A stretch of 64,000 nt of DNA from Eustoma russellianum (lineage: Eukaryota > Streptophyta > Magnoliopsida > Gentianales > Gentianaceae), in assembly GCA_036186865.1 (NCBI GenBank), contig AP025042.1, positions 18,279,462-18,343,461 of the forward strand, in the 5' to 3' direction. This document shows positions 10,103-21,957 of the stretch, one piece after another. Below the pieces are notes generated by a model. That model made no database searches and was not told where the DNA came from. It saw only the letters and a program-made list of their open reading frames with translations. Within the stretch, counting starts at the first letter, position 1. Every line of letters begins with the position of its first letter. A program made the translations under genes and the position numbers.

Positions 10103-10989
10103 AAGCATAAGCCCACAAAAGAATTATGTTTCACCTTTCTAGCGTGTACTCAAAATCCTCATGTACACAAATGTACTTTGAAGGCATTGTCCTTAAATGA
10201 TTATTACAAATTTGCTATTTGCAAAAGACTTGTCCATATATTAAGCTGTGCTTTTTATCGAAAAATGGGACTTAAATTCCCATCATCTTAATATTTTTCA
10301 ACCGGCTCAGCTCGGCACATTCTTCTATTCGGCGATATGTTTGTCCAGATCAGGAAATATGAAGAACTATACTAAGTAGTTCTACACAGATATCTGATTC
10401 GGATCAATTCGGCCTTATGATATCAGTACATCAATTATCATACTAGGGTCAGCTCGGCCTGACATAGACATTCAGCCTGACTTAGGGCATATTAATGTTC
10501 CCTTCACCTTATAGTTCATGTTGAGGGATTCATCTATAATGGAAGAGGAGTTCTGTGCCTACTTGACGCTCACTTCATGAGTCATAATAGAATTGGAGCC
10601 CCACAAGATTCGCGTTTAGCCGATCTCTGCCTTATGGCTCATAAAGTAGCTCAGGACACAAGCTTCCCCATTTCGGTGACTTCTCTCTTATGGCTCATCA
10701 GGTCAAGGAAATGATATGGTATCCTTCCAGCCATGGCAAAGGTTTCACCTCGGCTTTAAGGCTTATCAGAGGTCCACTTCTGCGTGCACGTCCACACTAT
10801 AGTGGCCTCGGTCTTAAGGCTTGTCAAGGATTTACCTTGATTTTCTCCAGGTCTTAGCCTTCTGGCTTGACAAGGCCTCAGCTCGGACAAAATGTCCTCC
10901 CATGTTGGGGGCTCAACTATCTGTTATCTGCAGAATGATCTTAAAAGAACCTTGAGTATGACAAGTTTCACACTTCAGCATGGCATATC
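10103..10989 (+). other. Noncoding internal region with degenerate repeats
   Basis: No coding frame is credible. Five diverged copies of a motif like CTTATGGCTCATCAGGTCAAGG / CTCGGCTTTAAGGCTTATCAG occur at about 10631, 10687, 10749, 10807 and 10853, a period near 57 bp. This probably replaced or once flanked pol. Confidence 0.55.
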
Positions 10990-11815
10990 CTTGAATCCAG
11001 ATCGGTCCTACTAAAGTTCAGTTCAAAGAATTGCTGAACAAAATTATCTTGGCCGCTACAAAGGAAACCTGGGCCGGTACAAGACAGATCCTGAAGTCCA
11101 GATCGGTCTTATCAAAGTTGCTGAATAAACAAGAAATGTATAATGTCATCTCGGCCGCTACAAGGGAAACCTCAGCCGCCAATTATAGGGCAGACCCTGG
11201 AGTCCAGGTCGGTCCTATGAAAGAAAATGACTCATCAGTCAATGCTTGGAAGATTCCAAGAAACATTCGGTTGGGAGATCCTGGAATCCAGATCGGTCCT
11301 ACGAAAGTTCAGTTCAAAGAATTGCTAAACAAAATTATCTCGGCCGCTACAAGGGAAACTTGGGCCGGTATAAGACAGATTCTGAAGTCCAGATCAGTCT
11401 TATGAAAGTTGTTGAATAAACAAGCAATGTATAATGTAATCTCGGCCGCTACAAGGGAAACCTCAGCCGCCAAATATAGGGCATACCCTGAAGTAAATGA
11501 CTCATCAGTCAATGCTTGGAAGATTCCAAGAAACATTCGGTTGGATCCTGGAATCTAGATCGGTCCTACGAAAGTTCAGTTCAAAGAATTGCTGAACAAA
11601 ATTACCTCGGCCACTATAAGGGAAACCTGGCCGGTACAAGATGGATCCTGGAGTCCAGACTAGTCTTATAAAAGTTGTTGAATAAACAAGAAATGTATAA
11701 TGTCATCTCGGCCGCTACAAGGGAAACCTGGGCCGGCACAAGACACATCCTGGAGTCTAGATCAGTCTTATAGAGGTTGTTGAATAAACAAGCAACGTAT
11801 AATCGTATCTCGGCT
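10990..11815 (+). repeat. Tandem array of about 270-290 bp units with sub-repeats
   Basis: Landmark CTRAACAAAATTAYCT recurs at about 11033, 11323 and 11591, giving units near 290 and 268 bp. Within and between units, CTCGGCCGCTACAAGGGAAACC recurs (for example near 11151, 11340, 11441, 11707), alternating with GAAGTCCAGATCGGTC-type segments. The second half of each long unit repeats an ATGACTCATCAGTCAATGC segment. This is array structure, not coding sequence; open frames across it come from periodicity. Confidence 0.85.
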
Positions 11816-12139
11816 GAAACAAATGATGTCTCAGCCAAAAGGCCTCAGACTGATTAAAGACTGACACCTAGCTCTAAAAAAGGAAGGCGTTGCCTACATC
11901 CTTAGTCAGATGACAAAGACATGTTAATTGATATCTTTGGCAGAGCTGAGGTCAATTACATGCTAAAAATCTTGAAAAGCAGATTGCTGAATAGCCGAAC
12001 AGGGCTGCCTACCATTATCAACTTTATGACAATGGCAGACTTAGAAATATTCTAAGTGGTTATTTCAAGGCGTCACAAAGAATGATCTCGGCTAAAGCAG
12101 ATCAAGTCTATTAGCTTGGATTCTTAGCCAATTCTTGGC
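11816..12139 (+). other. Noncoding spacer within the Tat-like element
   Basis: No gene recognised. It continues the CTCGGC-rich composition of the element and leads into the antisense ORF that ends to its right. Confidence 0.45.
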
Positions 12140-13236
12140 TCAGCTCGGCAAAATAACAGGATCAGCTGCAGGAATAGCCGGGGGAAAAGTTGAGGCAGAG
12201 GCCCCCGTAGCAGAAGAAAGAGCTGCAACTCTTCTGGCTTGGCGAGCTCTTTTCCATGCAGCCGCCTCGGCCATTCTACTGGCATAGTCATTGTTGCCAG
12301 AAGCCATTGAGCCTGCATCAAAAAATAAAACAGTTATCAACTGAAAGTTAGAAAAATAAAAAAGTCAAGGCATATCAAGACCAACCTCTGACAATGATCA
12401 AATTATCAGGAGAAATGGGCAGATAATTCTGACCCACAACCAAATGGCCCAGGTCAGCCGCCGCTAAAATGTCGTAGTCCACCTTCTTCCAGTCAATTAC
12501 AATAGGCAGACTTCGAAGTCTGACTGCTTCATCACACTATTCTGAGTTCGGCCTTAGGTTGTCTGTCTTGCCAGACTTCCAGATATTCCACTTCGGCAGC
12601 TCAGCCTTCTTAACGTAGAAAAATTTACCTTTCCAGTTCTTGGTAAAGGTAGGGATGTTAATAGGGAGATTGAACTCGCTATTGGGAGCTCGTTTGCTGA
12701 AATAATACCAGCTATGCGAGACCCGAAAAGAAAAAAGAGCTCTAAATACATTCGTATTGAAAGGAGACTCAGCTATTCTAAGGAAGAGAAGATAACAAAG
12801 AATGAGTTTCAAGCCATTTGGCTAGATTTGAGGAATTCGTAGACTACTTCATAATCCTGGGGATGATCATAAGCAGTCTGACCTGGCAGAGACAGAACTG
12901 GGTCAAACTGATCCCGGTCAACTCTATACGTCTTACAGATCCGGTTCAGCCTCAGATAAGGTACAGACTCTTGAACAAAAGAAGAGGGTAGACCTCTATC
13001 AAGTATTTCCATGAACAGGGAGGGGGCCCTTTGCAGAGCTGGGGATTTACAAATGCCGGAGCAGGAGCAATCTCTGCCTGCTTTGGCGAGGATTCGACCA
13101 TGATGATTGCTCTGCTGGATTGAGCAGCATCACCGGTGGTCCTGTGCGGTCTCACAATCGGACGGTCATCAGAGACCGTCCTACCAGACGGAGATGGAGA
13201 ATTAGAGATTCCTCCACCACTGCCGGCGTAAGAAGT
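12140..13236 (-). pseudogene. Antisense ORF of the Tat-like element, main part (split by Copia-2)
   Basis: On the minus strand a plant-transposon-type ORF runs toward the left. 12952-13236 is Ser/Pro-rich and acidic. 12809-13012 continues with a YRVDRDQFDP and AYDHPQDYEVVYEF segment, and 12537-12812 with RAPNSEFNLPINIPTFTKNW then KGKFFYVKKAELPKW. These resemble the antisense ORFs of Tat/Grande elements (compare Grande gene23). Frame changes near 13012 and 12812 break it. A possible intron, with a donor near 12385 and a TTTGATGCAG acceptor near 12319, leads into an Ala/Arg-rich last exon (to about 12150). The N-terminal start lies beyond the Copia-2 insertion at 21957. Function unknown. Confidence 0.7.
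13232..13236. repeat. Copia-2 target-site duplication, left (GAAGT)
   Basis: GAAGT here is repeated exactly at 21908-21912, on the far side of the element, as expected for copia integration. Confidence 0.95.
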
Positions 13237-14680
13237 TGTTAGGAAATCAACCGAGATCACTGCAAAAACGCGCAGCGGAAAACAAACACTTGATCTCCGA
13301 TTTCCTACCAAGGATCCATGTTGTTCGATTAATTCGACAAAAGAAATCAAAAACTACCTCTGTAGATTCGAAGTCTGCAGATGGAAGAGGTGCGAAATCA
13401 CGAACACCCTCTGTCGGTATCCACACGAACGCTTCCGCCCGGAGTGCTAGCTCTTCAAACGGCGCGGCTGAAGAACTCGTTTTTCACAAAAACGGCTCTA
13501 GGGTTTTTTTTATGACTGTGTATTTTTCGTGTGTCTTGTATACGAGATACACAAGTATATATGCACATACGTAGACATCAGAATCCGAGTCCTAATCGGA
13601 TTAGTGGATGCCAATCAAAATCCATATCAGATACGGATTCTATCAGGATATTCAAAATCCATATCAGATATGGATTCTCTCGTTATTATCCGATAATACA
13701 CATGTATATATAATCATCAAAAACCCGAAAATAATAATAATAATAATTAATATCCAATATTAATATTATTAATATTAAAAACGATAATAATAATACTAAT
13801 AATTAATACCCAATATTAATATTATTAATACTATTAATCTCAGCCTTACGCATTCTTGTGTGTGACCCGATAGGCCCATATTAATTGGCAGTTGATTAAA
13901 TCTCTATTAAACCAACAAGTCGTAATTGGCCTCTAGCAAGACATTACAACTACCCAATTAATACGAGTAAAGTCCAACTAGCCTAATAATAGTACATGCA
14001 TTAATCCCTTTGTCACACGATGTCTAGTTTGAACATAAGTCATGGTCAGCGTCATACTTATATAGTTCAAACATATGATTACTCGATCTCTAAGTAGACT
14101 GATAAAACAAATGATATTGATCACACTATCAATTCATTTGAGCACGGCCATGCATTTCACAGTCTCACTAATCGAGGGGCCCAAAGATATCTCTCTCAAA
14201 AGAGAGGGACAAATTCTATCTTGATTGTTCAATATCCAATATATAATTTCTATCACATTCAATCATGACCTTTATTATTATCCAGTTATGGATAACGTTT
14301 GATCATGTCAAAATATAATAGTCTTTATGTTGGAAACTATGACAATCTCAAGTCAAATGATTAAAACATGACTATCATGAGATTTACTTATGACGCTAAT
14401 CCATGTAGCAATCTCATGATGGGTCTATCCAATACACTGTTCTCTAACAAGTATCTATGAGATTGATTCGTATCCCCATACACATAATCATCTCATGATT
14501 ATCAAATCAATACTCATACTGATTATAAATTATTTTATCTCCATAACAATAATGAATCAGGGACTTATATCAAAATTGTGTAACATACTAACCAACAATA
14601 ATGATAATAAAACCTCTTTTATTAATAATAAATGCATAACATAAATATCCAAATCATGGCCTAGGACACATACACTAACA
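13237..14680 (-). repeat. Copia-2 3' LTR
   Basis: Nearly identical to 20461-21907. It contains an AAT/ATT-rich stretch near 13727-13845 with two copies of an AATATTAATATTATTAAT block. The purine tract of the element adjoins at 14681 (minus-strand CAAGTGGGAGAT). Confidence 0.96.
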
Positions 14681-14700
14681 ATCTCCCACTTGCACTAGGC

Positions 14701-16389
14701 CTACAAATATCTGAGACCCATGGATCTAGTGTGCTGATCATGCTTGACCCGTGAGAGAGGCTTAGTCAATGGATCCGCTATGTTATCATTTGTGTCAACT
14801 TTGCATATCTTGACATCTCCTCTATCGATGATGTCTCGAATGAGATGGTAGCGTCTGAGTATATGTTTAGATCTCTGATGAGACCTAGGCTCTTTTGCTT
14901 GTGCTATGGCACCATTGTTGTCACAATAAATGTCCACAGGATTTGCAATGCTAGGTACTACTCCTAGCTCAGTGATGAACTTCTTCAACCAAACTGCTTC
15001 TTTAGCTGCATCTGATGCTGCTATATACTCAGCCTCTGTTGTAGAATCAGCCACAGTGCTTTGTTTTGAACTCTTCCAACTAACAGCTCCACCATTCAAT
15101 GTGAATACAAAACCGGACTGCGATCTGAAATCATCTATGTCGGTTTGGAAGCTAGCATCTGTGTAACCATTTACAACTAACTCGTCATCCAAACCTCCAT
15201 AAACCAAGAATACTTCTTTAGTCCTTCTGAGGTACTTAAGAATATTCTTGACAGCTGTCCAGTGACCTTCACCAGGGTCAGCTTGATATCTACTTGTTGT
15301 GCTCAATGGATATGAGACATCTGGTCTAGTACATAACATGGCATACATGATCGATCCTATAGCAGAAGCATAAGGAATTTTATTCATCCGATCTTGCTCA
15401 TCAGATGTCTGAGGACATTGATTCTTGCTTAGATGAATGCCATGAGACATAGGCAGGAATCCTTTCTTGGACTCTTGCATGTTGAACCTTTTCAAGATTT
15501 TATCTATGTATGTACTCTGACTCAAGCCTATTATCCTTTTAGATCTATCTCTATAGATCTTGATACCAAGGATATAGGTAGCCTCACCCAAGTCCTTCAT
15601 TGAAAATGAATTCTCTAACCAAGCCTTAACCTTTTGCAAGGTAGGGATATCATTTCCAATAAGTAATATGTCATCCACATATAAGACCAGAAACACTACT
15701 GCACTCCCACTAACCATCTTGTAAACACAAGGTTCATCTTCATTCTTGATGAAACCAAAGTTCTTAACTGTTTCATCAAAACGAAGATTCCAGCTTCGAG
15801 ATGCTTGCTTCAATCCATAGATGGACCTTTGAAGCTTGCAAACCTTCTTTGAATTCTCAGGAATTACAAAACCCTCAGGTTGTGTCATGTACACATCCTC
15901 GAGTAAATTTCCATTAAGGAAAGCAGTTTTGACATCCATTTGCCATATCTCATAATCATAGTATGCTGCAATGGCAAGGAGAATTCGAATAGACTTAAGC
16001 ATAGCTACTGGTGAAAAGGTTTCATCATAGTCTATACCATGAGTTTGCTTGAAACCTTTAGCGACAAGCCTTGCTTTGTAGGTTTGCACATTTCTATCCA
16101 TGTCAGTTTTCTTCTTGAAAACCCATTTGCAACCAATAGTCTTAATACCCTCTGGAGGATCAATTAAAGACCAAACTTGGTTATCAAACATGGATTGCAT
16201 CTCAGAATTCATGGCTCCAAGCCATTTATCTGAATCTGGACCTGACACAGCTTCCTGATAGGTAGTAGGCTCATCTTGATCTATGAGCATAACTTGACTA
16301 TCATCAGTCACAAGAAATCCGTATCTCTCTGGCTGACGATGTATCCTATCAGATCTGCGTTGGACTTGTGTTACATTTTCAGGCTCCAC
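14701..16389 (-). pseudogene. Copia-2 reverse transcriptase and RNase H (Pol C-terminal half)
   Basis: A 562-residue frame. An N-terminal linker (RRSDRIHRQPERYGF) leads to RT starting near residue 70: GCKWVFKKKTDMDRNV, YKARLVAKGFKQTHGIDYDETFSPV, WQMDVKTAFLNG, and the catalytic YVDDILLIGND near residue 240. RNase H near residues 415-550 keeps GYTDASF, STTEAEYIAA, IYCDNNGA, and ends NIADPLTKPLSRVKH. All key RT and RNase H residues seem present. It lies in a different frame from the upstream gag-protease-integrase frame, so one frame change near 16405-16430 separates them; the linker codons in this frame can be read back past the upstream stop. Labelled pseudogene only for that break. Confidence 0.95.
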
Positions 16390-16403
16390 AACTGTTTGTG
16401 GTT

Positions 16404-18668
16404 CTAAATCGTCTCTAAAGACGGTTCAACGATATCTTGTAGAACTTGAGTTTCCTCAAGCTGTACTATACTCCCACTTGTTCTCTTGGAGAGAAACTCC
16501 TTTTCCAAAAAGACTCCATTTCGAGCAACAAACACTTTGTTCTCTGAGGGAATATAGAAATAGTACCCTTTAGTTTCTTTAGGATACCCCACAAAAATAC
16601 ATTTGATAGATTTTGGAGCTAGCTTATCTGACATTAATCTTTTCACATAAGCTTCACAACCCCAAATCTTAAGAAAAGACAAACTGGGTCTCTTACCAGT
16701 CCACATCTCATATGGTGTCTTTTCAACCGCTTTAGATGGTACACGGTTCAAAATGAATGCAGCTGTCTCTAAGGCATAACCCCAAAAGGATAAAGGAAGA
16801 TCTACTTGACCCATCATAGATCGAACCATATCCAATAAAGTCCGATTTATCTTTTCAGAAACACCATTCCATTGTGGAGTTCCTGGAGGAGTCAACTGTG
16901 AAACGATTCCACAATTTCTTAGATGTTGGTCAAATTCTTGGCTCAAATATTCACCACCTCGATCTGATCGAAGGGTTTTAATTGTCTTACCAAGTTGATT
17001 TTGTACTTCATTTTGAAAAGTTCTAAACATTTCAAAAGACTCATGTTTATGTTTCATTAGGTAGACATAGCCATACCTACTGAAATCATCAGTAAAAGTA
17101 ATGAAATACTGAAATCCTCCCCTGGCACTAATGCTGATTGGGCCGCATACATCTGTATGTACCAATCCCAACAAGTCATTAGCCCTTTCACTATGTCCAG
17201 TAAAAGGAGTCTTTGTCATCTTGCCAAGCAAACAAGATTTGCAATTTTCAAATGATTCAAAATCAAATGAATCTAATAATCCATCTTGATGGAGTTTAGA
17301 TACGCGCTTCTCATTTATATGGCTAAGGCGACAATGCCATAAATATGAAGGGTTTAGTTCATTTGGCTTAGTTCTCTTTGAAGATATGTTATAAATATTA
17401 CCGTCATTGGAATCATCAAGGTTAAGGACATAAATGCCATTATAACTACTTGCAATACAATAAAGCAAGTCATTTTTATCAAAAATAGAACACTTCTTAT
17501 TTTTAATTAAAAATGAATAACCTTCATCATCCAAAACAGACACTGAAATAAGATTCCTACTCATAGTAGGAACATAAAAGCAATTGTTTAAAACTAACAA
17601 AAGCCCATTGGGCAAGACAAGCTCATAGGTCCCTACAGCTATAGCAGCAACTCTTGCTCTATTGCCAACACGTAGGTCCACCTCGCCCTTCTTCAGCATC
17701 CTACTCCTTTTGAGCCCCTGCATATTTGTACAAATATGGGATCCACATCCAGTATCTAATACCCAGGAAGAAGAAGTAGATAAATTAATTTCTATAACAT
17801 AAATACCTGAAGATGTAGTCGTACTACCCTTCAGCTTCTTCAACTCCTCCAAATAAACATCACAGTTTCTTTTCCAATGCCCAGGCTTGTTGCAATGGAA
17901 ACAAGTTCCTTCCTTAGGAACCTTTGCCTTGGGACCAGGTTTCGGTTTAGCTTGACCCTTTGCCCCTTTTGCACCCTTTGCACTTTTAGCCTTACCCTTG
18001 CCTTTAGCTTTCCTTTTCATTAGCTTAGTATTGACACTCAATACATGGGTAGGCTTCTTGATATTCCCCTTAGCAGTTTTGAGCATACCATGTAGCTCAG
18101 GAATGGATTTTTCCATATTATTCATATTGTAGTTCATGACGAACTGAGAAAAACTGCTAGGCAAAGAGTGTAGGATCAAATCCGTAGCGAGTTCCAAACT
18201 CAGGGGATATCCGAGTCTTGCAAGGTGATCTATATAGCCTTTCATCTTTAAAACATGAGCGCTAACAGATTCACCTTCAGACATCTTACAGTCAAAAAGT
18301 GCAACGGCGGTGTCGAACCTATCCTGCCTAGCCTGTTGTTGGAAAGCTTGTTTGAGATGCACACTCATCTCATAAGCTTCTAAGTGTTCCAGGTCTTTCT
18401 GAAGTCCTGAACACATAGTTGCCAACATAAGACATCCTATTTCGTTTGAATCTTCCACATGCTTCTTATACTTGTTCTTAACAGCAGCAGAAGCATCAGC
18501 AGGAGGGGGTTCAGGGACAGGGTCATCGAGCACGTAGGACTTCTTTTCTTGCTTGAGAACAATTCTCAAGTTTCGAAACCAGTCAACAAAATTAGTCCCA
18601 CATTCTTTTAGTTTTTCCTTCTCAAGGATAGATCGCAGCGATAAGGTGGAATTGTTATTAGCAGCCAT
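16404..18668 (-). pseudogene. Copia-2 gag, protease and integrase (Pol N-terminal part)
   Basis: A 754-residue frame starting MAANNNSTLSLRSILEKEK. Gag (residues about 1-215) has the NFVDWFRNLRIVLKQEKK pattern. A Lys/Gly/Ala-rich stretch precedes the CCHC knuckle CFHCNKPGHWKRNC near residue 257. Protease follows with SSWVLDTGCGSHIC near 302. Pre-integrase has WHCRLSHINEKRV and CKSCLLGK. Integrase has LVHTDVCGP, LRSDRGGEYLS and PQWNGVSEKINRT, which supply the Asp-Asp-Glu triad. The frame ends at 16404 just after integrase, where the frame change cuts it from RT. Unlike most neighbours it contains no internal stop. Confidence 0.95.
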
Positions 18669-20447
18669 TTATGATCTACAAAACATGCAAAGTAACACTT
18701 TATTAATGACGAGGTTAAAATTTATAAAACTCTCACTAAAACATAACCCTCAAAAGAAATATTTTAGTGAGCTAAGATCCATATTTGACTTAATTTTAAA
18801 CTCAGCTTTGGCATGACGCTTAAAATTAAGTTATTTAGGTAGGTAACATATTTACCAATTACATCTCATGTAACTCTTAGAATTTATGGAATAATGACAT
18901 CATATATCATTGTATGTTAGATTCCATCTAATGCCTTGAGCCCAAAACCGTTTTGATAGCCCAATTAAGTCTAACCAATTTTAAACATATGAGTAGCACT
19001 ATTACTCATCCTACGTAGCTAGGAATGTTTAAAGCACATTGCTTTGGCAATACCTACTTTAATACAATCCCAGTTTTAATAGGTGTTTAAGACATGGATG
19101 GCACCAAGACTTAAATTATTAATGAGGGTTCAACTTAGTTTATGTCTTGCATTGCATATCATTATATCGTAGCATCCTATATGCATATATAATATATCAT
19201 CCACGCATCTCATACAAAATGATAAATATGTAAATGTGACATAGCATGGCCAAACTAAATATCATCTTCATGAGACCAAATGAAGATCATAAAGGAAACC
19301 CTATGTGAAAGACTTTCTATTACAACATTTGCAATGATACATATCTTCTTGTCTTGAGCTCGTGCCTCCATCTCCATGGAATCCACTCGTCCTTGGTATG
19401 TGTCGCCATCACCACTTTTGTAGCTTGATTCTTCATTTATTACAATAATAAAGAAAAACCTAACTAATTGTATAATAAAATACAACAAAAATTATAGCGG
19501 CACGCAGGCCATAATAACCCAAAACAGAAATATGACTAAGTCAATCACATAGGTCTTGAGGCCATGCTATGCGCCATGCAAAGACATCAACAATTATAAT
19601 ATATTTTACACAAACATATTATAACAAACAAATATATATTGACATTCGTAATGTCACGGTAACGAACTATAGGGCGTACGCATACGGCGGTCCCGCTAGC
19701 CGGTTAGCGGGCGGGGTTCCGAGGGGCAGAGCCCCAGGCGGGGTCGAGGGGCAGCGCCCCTCGAAGCCAAACAGAAAGTATCAATCGCATTGATAATTTT
19801 CTTTTCGAAACCCTAACACAGATGCGTCAATTATATTAACGATCTTACTGTTTTGATTACGTGCAAACCCTTATAGAAGCACCGATCGAACCGAGAGTTA
19901 TCATTCAAAACCCAAAAAAGATTCATCAATCGAATTGATAATCTGCTGTTCGAAATCCGAAACAGAATCAATCTGCCATTCGAAATCCGAAAACAGAATC
20001 ATCAATCGAATTGATAATCTGTCTGTTTTGAATATGCATAACTCTTACAGAATCATTATCGGTTGCTCATACCGATATAAACATAATCGTTTTTGATCAT
20101 CACATGAAAAACGAAAACTTTATATCACATATAACAATCTCGAATCATAACGTCTCATGAAAACGAATTGAAAACATCAATCCGCTCTCACCAGATGAGA
20201 TTCGAATAGGGTTCTACACATAGCGTATGTTTATATCTAATATAAACAGAATCCGTTTTGATCATCACATGACAAACGAAAACCGCCGTATACAAATCAT
20301 CTCATGAAAACAATTTGAAAAACCTCATTCTTCTCTCATCATATGAAATCCGAGTTGGGGTTTTTGTACATATCATGCCATACGAAAAACAGTAAACATA
20401 TAATCACATAAGCATGATATAATCGATTTAAATGAAATCAACAAGTG
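18669..20447 (-). other. Copia-2 long 5' leader
   Basis: About 1.78 kb lies between the PBS and the gag ATG. It is AT-rich except for a GC-rich island near 19680-19765 that can fold into three short hairpins. Another part (about 19920-20035) carries direct repeats of CATCAATCGAATTGATAATCTG and ATTCGAAATCCGAAA. I see no credible coding frame. The leader should carry packaging or dimerisation signals; that is inference. Confidence 0.7.
19693..19763 (-). other. Three consecutive GC-rich hairpins in the Copia-2 leader
   Basis: Perfect dyads: CCGCTA-6-TAGCGG (19693-19710), GGGGC-AGA-GCCCC (19723-19735) and CGAGGGGC-AGC-GCCCCTCG (19745-19763). They stand out from AT-rich surroundings. Likely RNA structure in the genomic transcript. 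Confidence 0.75.
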
Positions 20448-20459
20448 TCTCTGATACCA
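20448..20459 (-). other. Copia-2 primer-binding site (initiator Met tRNA)
   Basis: The minus strand reads TGGTATCAGAGA, matching plant initiator tRNA-Met at 11 of 12 positions, one base from the LTR that starts at 20461. Confidence 0.88.
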
Positions 20460-20460
20460 C

Positions 20461-21907
20461 TGTTAGGAAATCAACCGAGATCACTGCAATAAACGCGCAG
20501 CGGAAAACAAACACTTGATCTCCGATTTCCTACCAAGGATCCATGTTGTTCGTTTAATTCGACAAAAGAAATCAAAAACTACCTCTGTAGATTCGAAGTC
20601 TGCAGATGGAAGAGGTGCGAAATCACGAACACCCTTTGTTGGTATCCACACGAACACTTCCGCCCGGAGTGCTAGCTCTTCAAACGGCGCGGCTGAAGAA
20701 CTCGTTTTTCACAAAAACGGCTCTAGGGTTTTTTTTATGACTGTGTATTTCTCGTGTGTCTTGTGTATACGAGATACACAAGTATATATGCACATACGTA
20801 GACATCAGAATCCGAGTCCTAATCGGATTAGTGGATGCCAATCAAAATCCATATCAGATACGGATTCTATCAGGATATTCAAAATCCATATCAGCTATGG
20901 ATTCTCTCGTTATTATCCGATAATACACATGTACATATAATCATCAAAAACCCGAAAATAATAATAATAATAATTAATATCCAATATTAATATTATTAAT
21001 ATTAAAAACGATAATAATAATACTAATAATTAATATCCAATATTAATATTATTAATACTATTAATCTCAGCCTTACGCATTCTTGTGTGTGACCCGATAG
21101 GCCCATATTAATTGGCAGTTGATTAAATCTCTATTAAACCAACAAGTCGTAATTGGCCTCTAGCAAGGCATTACAACTACCCAATTCATACGAGTAAAGT
21201 CCAACTAGCCTAATAATAGTACATGCATTAATCCCTTTGTCACACGATATCTAGTTTGAACATAAGTCATGGTCAGCGTCATACTTATATAGTTCAAACA
21301 TATGATTACTCGATCTCTAAGTAGACTGATAAAACAAATGATATTGATCACACTATCAATTCATTTGAGCACGGCCATGCATTTCACAGTCTCACTAATC
21401 GAGGGGCCCAAAGATATCTCTCTCAAAAGAGAGGGACAAATTCTATCTTGATTGTTCAATATCCAATATATAATTTCTATCACATTCAATCATGACCTTT
21501 ATTATTATCCAGTTACGGATAACGTTTGATCATGTCAAAATATAATAGTCCTTATGTTGGAAACTATGACAATCTCAAGTCAAAGGATTAAAACATGACT
21601 ATCATGAGATTTACTTATGACGCTAATCCATGTAGCAATCTCATGATGGGTCTATCCAATACACTGTTCTCTAACAAGTATCTATGAGATTGATTCGTAT
21701 CGCCATACACATAATCATCTCATGATTATCAAATCAATACTCATACTGATCATAAATTATTTTATCTCCATAACTATAATGAATCAGGGACATATATCAA
21801 AATTGTGTAACATACTAACCAACAATAATGATAATAAAACCTCTTTTATTAATAATAAATGCATAACATAAATATCCAAATCATGGCCTAGGACACATAC
21901 ACTAACA
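20461..21907 (-). repeat. Copia-2 5' LTR
   Basis: Partner of 13237-14680, with TGTTAGG/CTAACA ends. The target duplication GAAGT follows at 21908-21912. Confidence 0.96.
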
Positions 21908-21957
21908 GAAGTGCCCTCAGAGATATTTTGAGAATCACAGGAAGAAGAAGCAGACAT
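21908..21957 (-). pseudogene. Antisense ORF of the Tat-like element, N-terminal codons
   Basis: The minus strand opens with ATG at 21957 and encodes a Ser-rich start (MSASSSCDSQNISEGTS) that runs exactly into the Copia-2 target duplication. The frame agrees with the 12952-13236 frame on the other side of the insertion. The short intact N-terminus shows that the ORF was open at this junction before Copia-2 inserted. Confidence 0.75.

Larger units (their letters stand above)
13237..21907 (-). mobile_element. Copia-2, young, nearly intact Ty1/copia element (8.67 kb)
   Basis: LTRs of 1444 and 1447 bp start TGTTAGG and end ACTAACA. They differ at roughly 18-20 positions by eye (about 1.3%). A perfect 5-bp target duplication, a PBS, a purine tract and two long frames covering the whole gag-pol complete it. 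The coding region is split by a single frame change, so the copy is young but probably not autonomous as it stands. It has a long 1.8-kb leader between PBS and gag. It sits inside the antisense ORF of the Tat-like element. Confidence 0.97.

Noticed and set aside
11031..11838. Several open frames on both strands in the Tat tandem array
   Set aside because: Open only because the repeat unit lacks stops in those frames; translations repeat themselves and match nothing.
20515..20940. A 141-codon plus-strand frame in the Copia-2 LTR
   Set aside because: It lies antisense to the element inside an LTR, is split into two frames in the other LTR copy, and has no recognisable domain.
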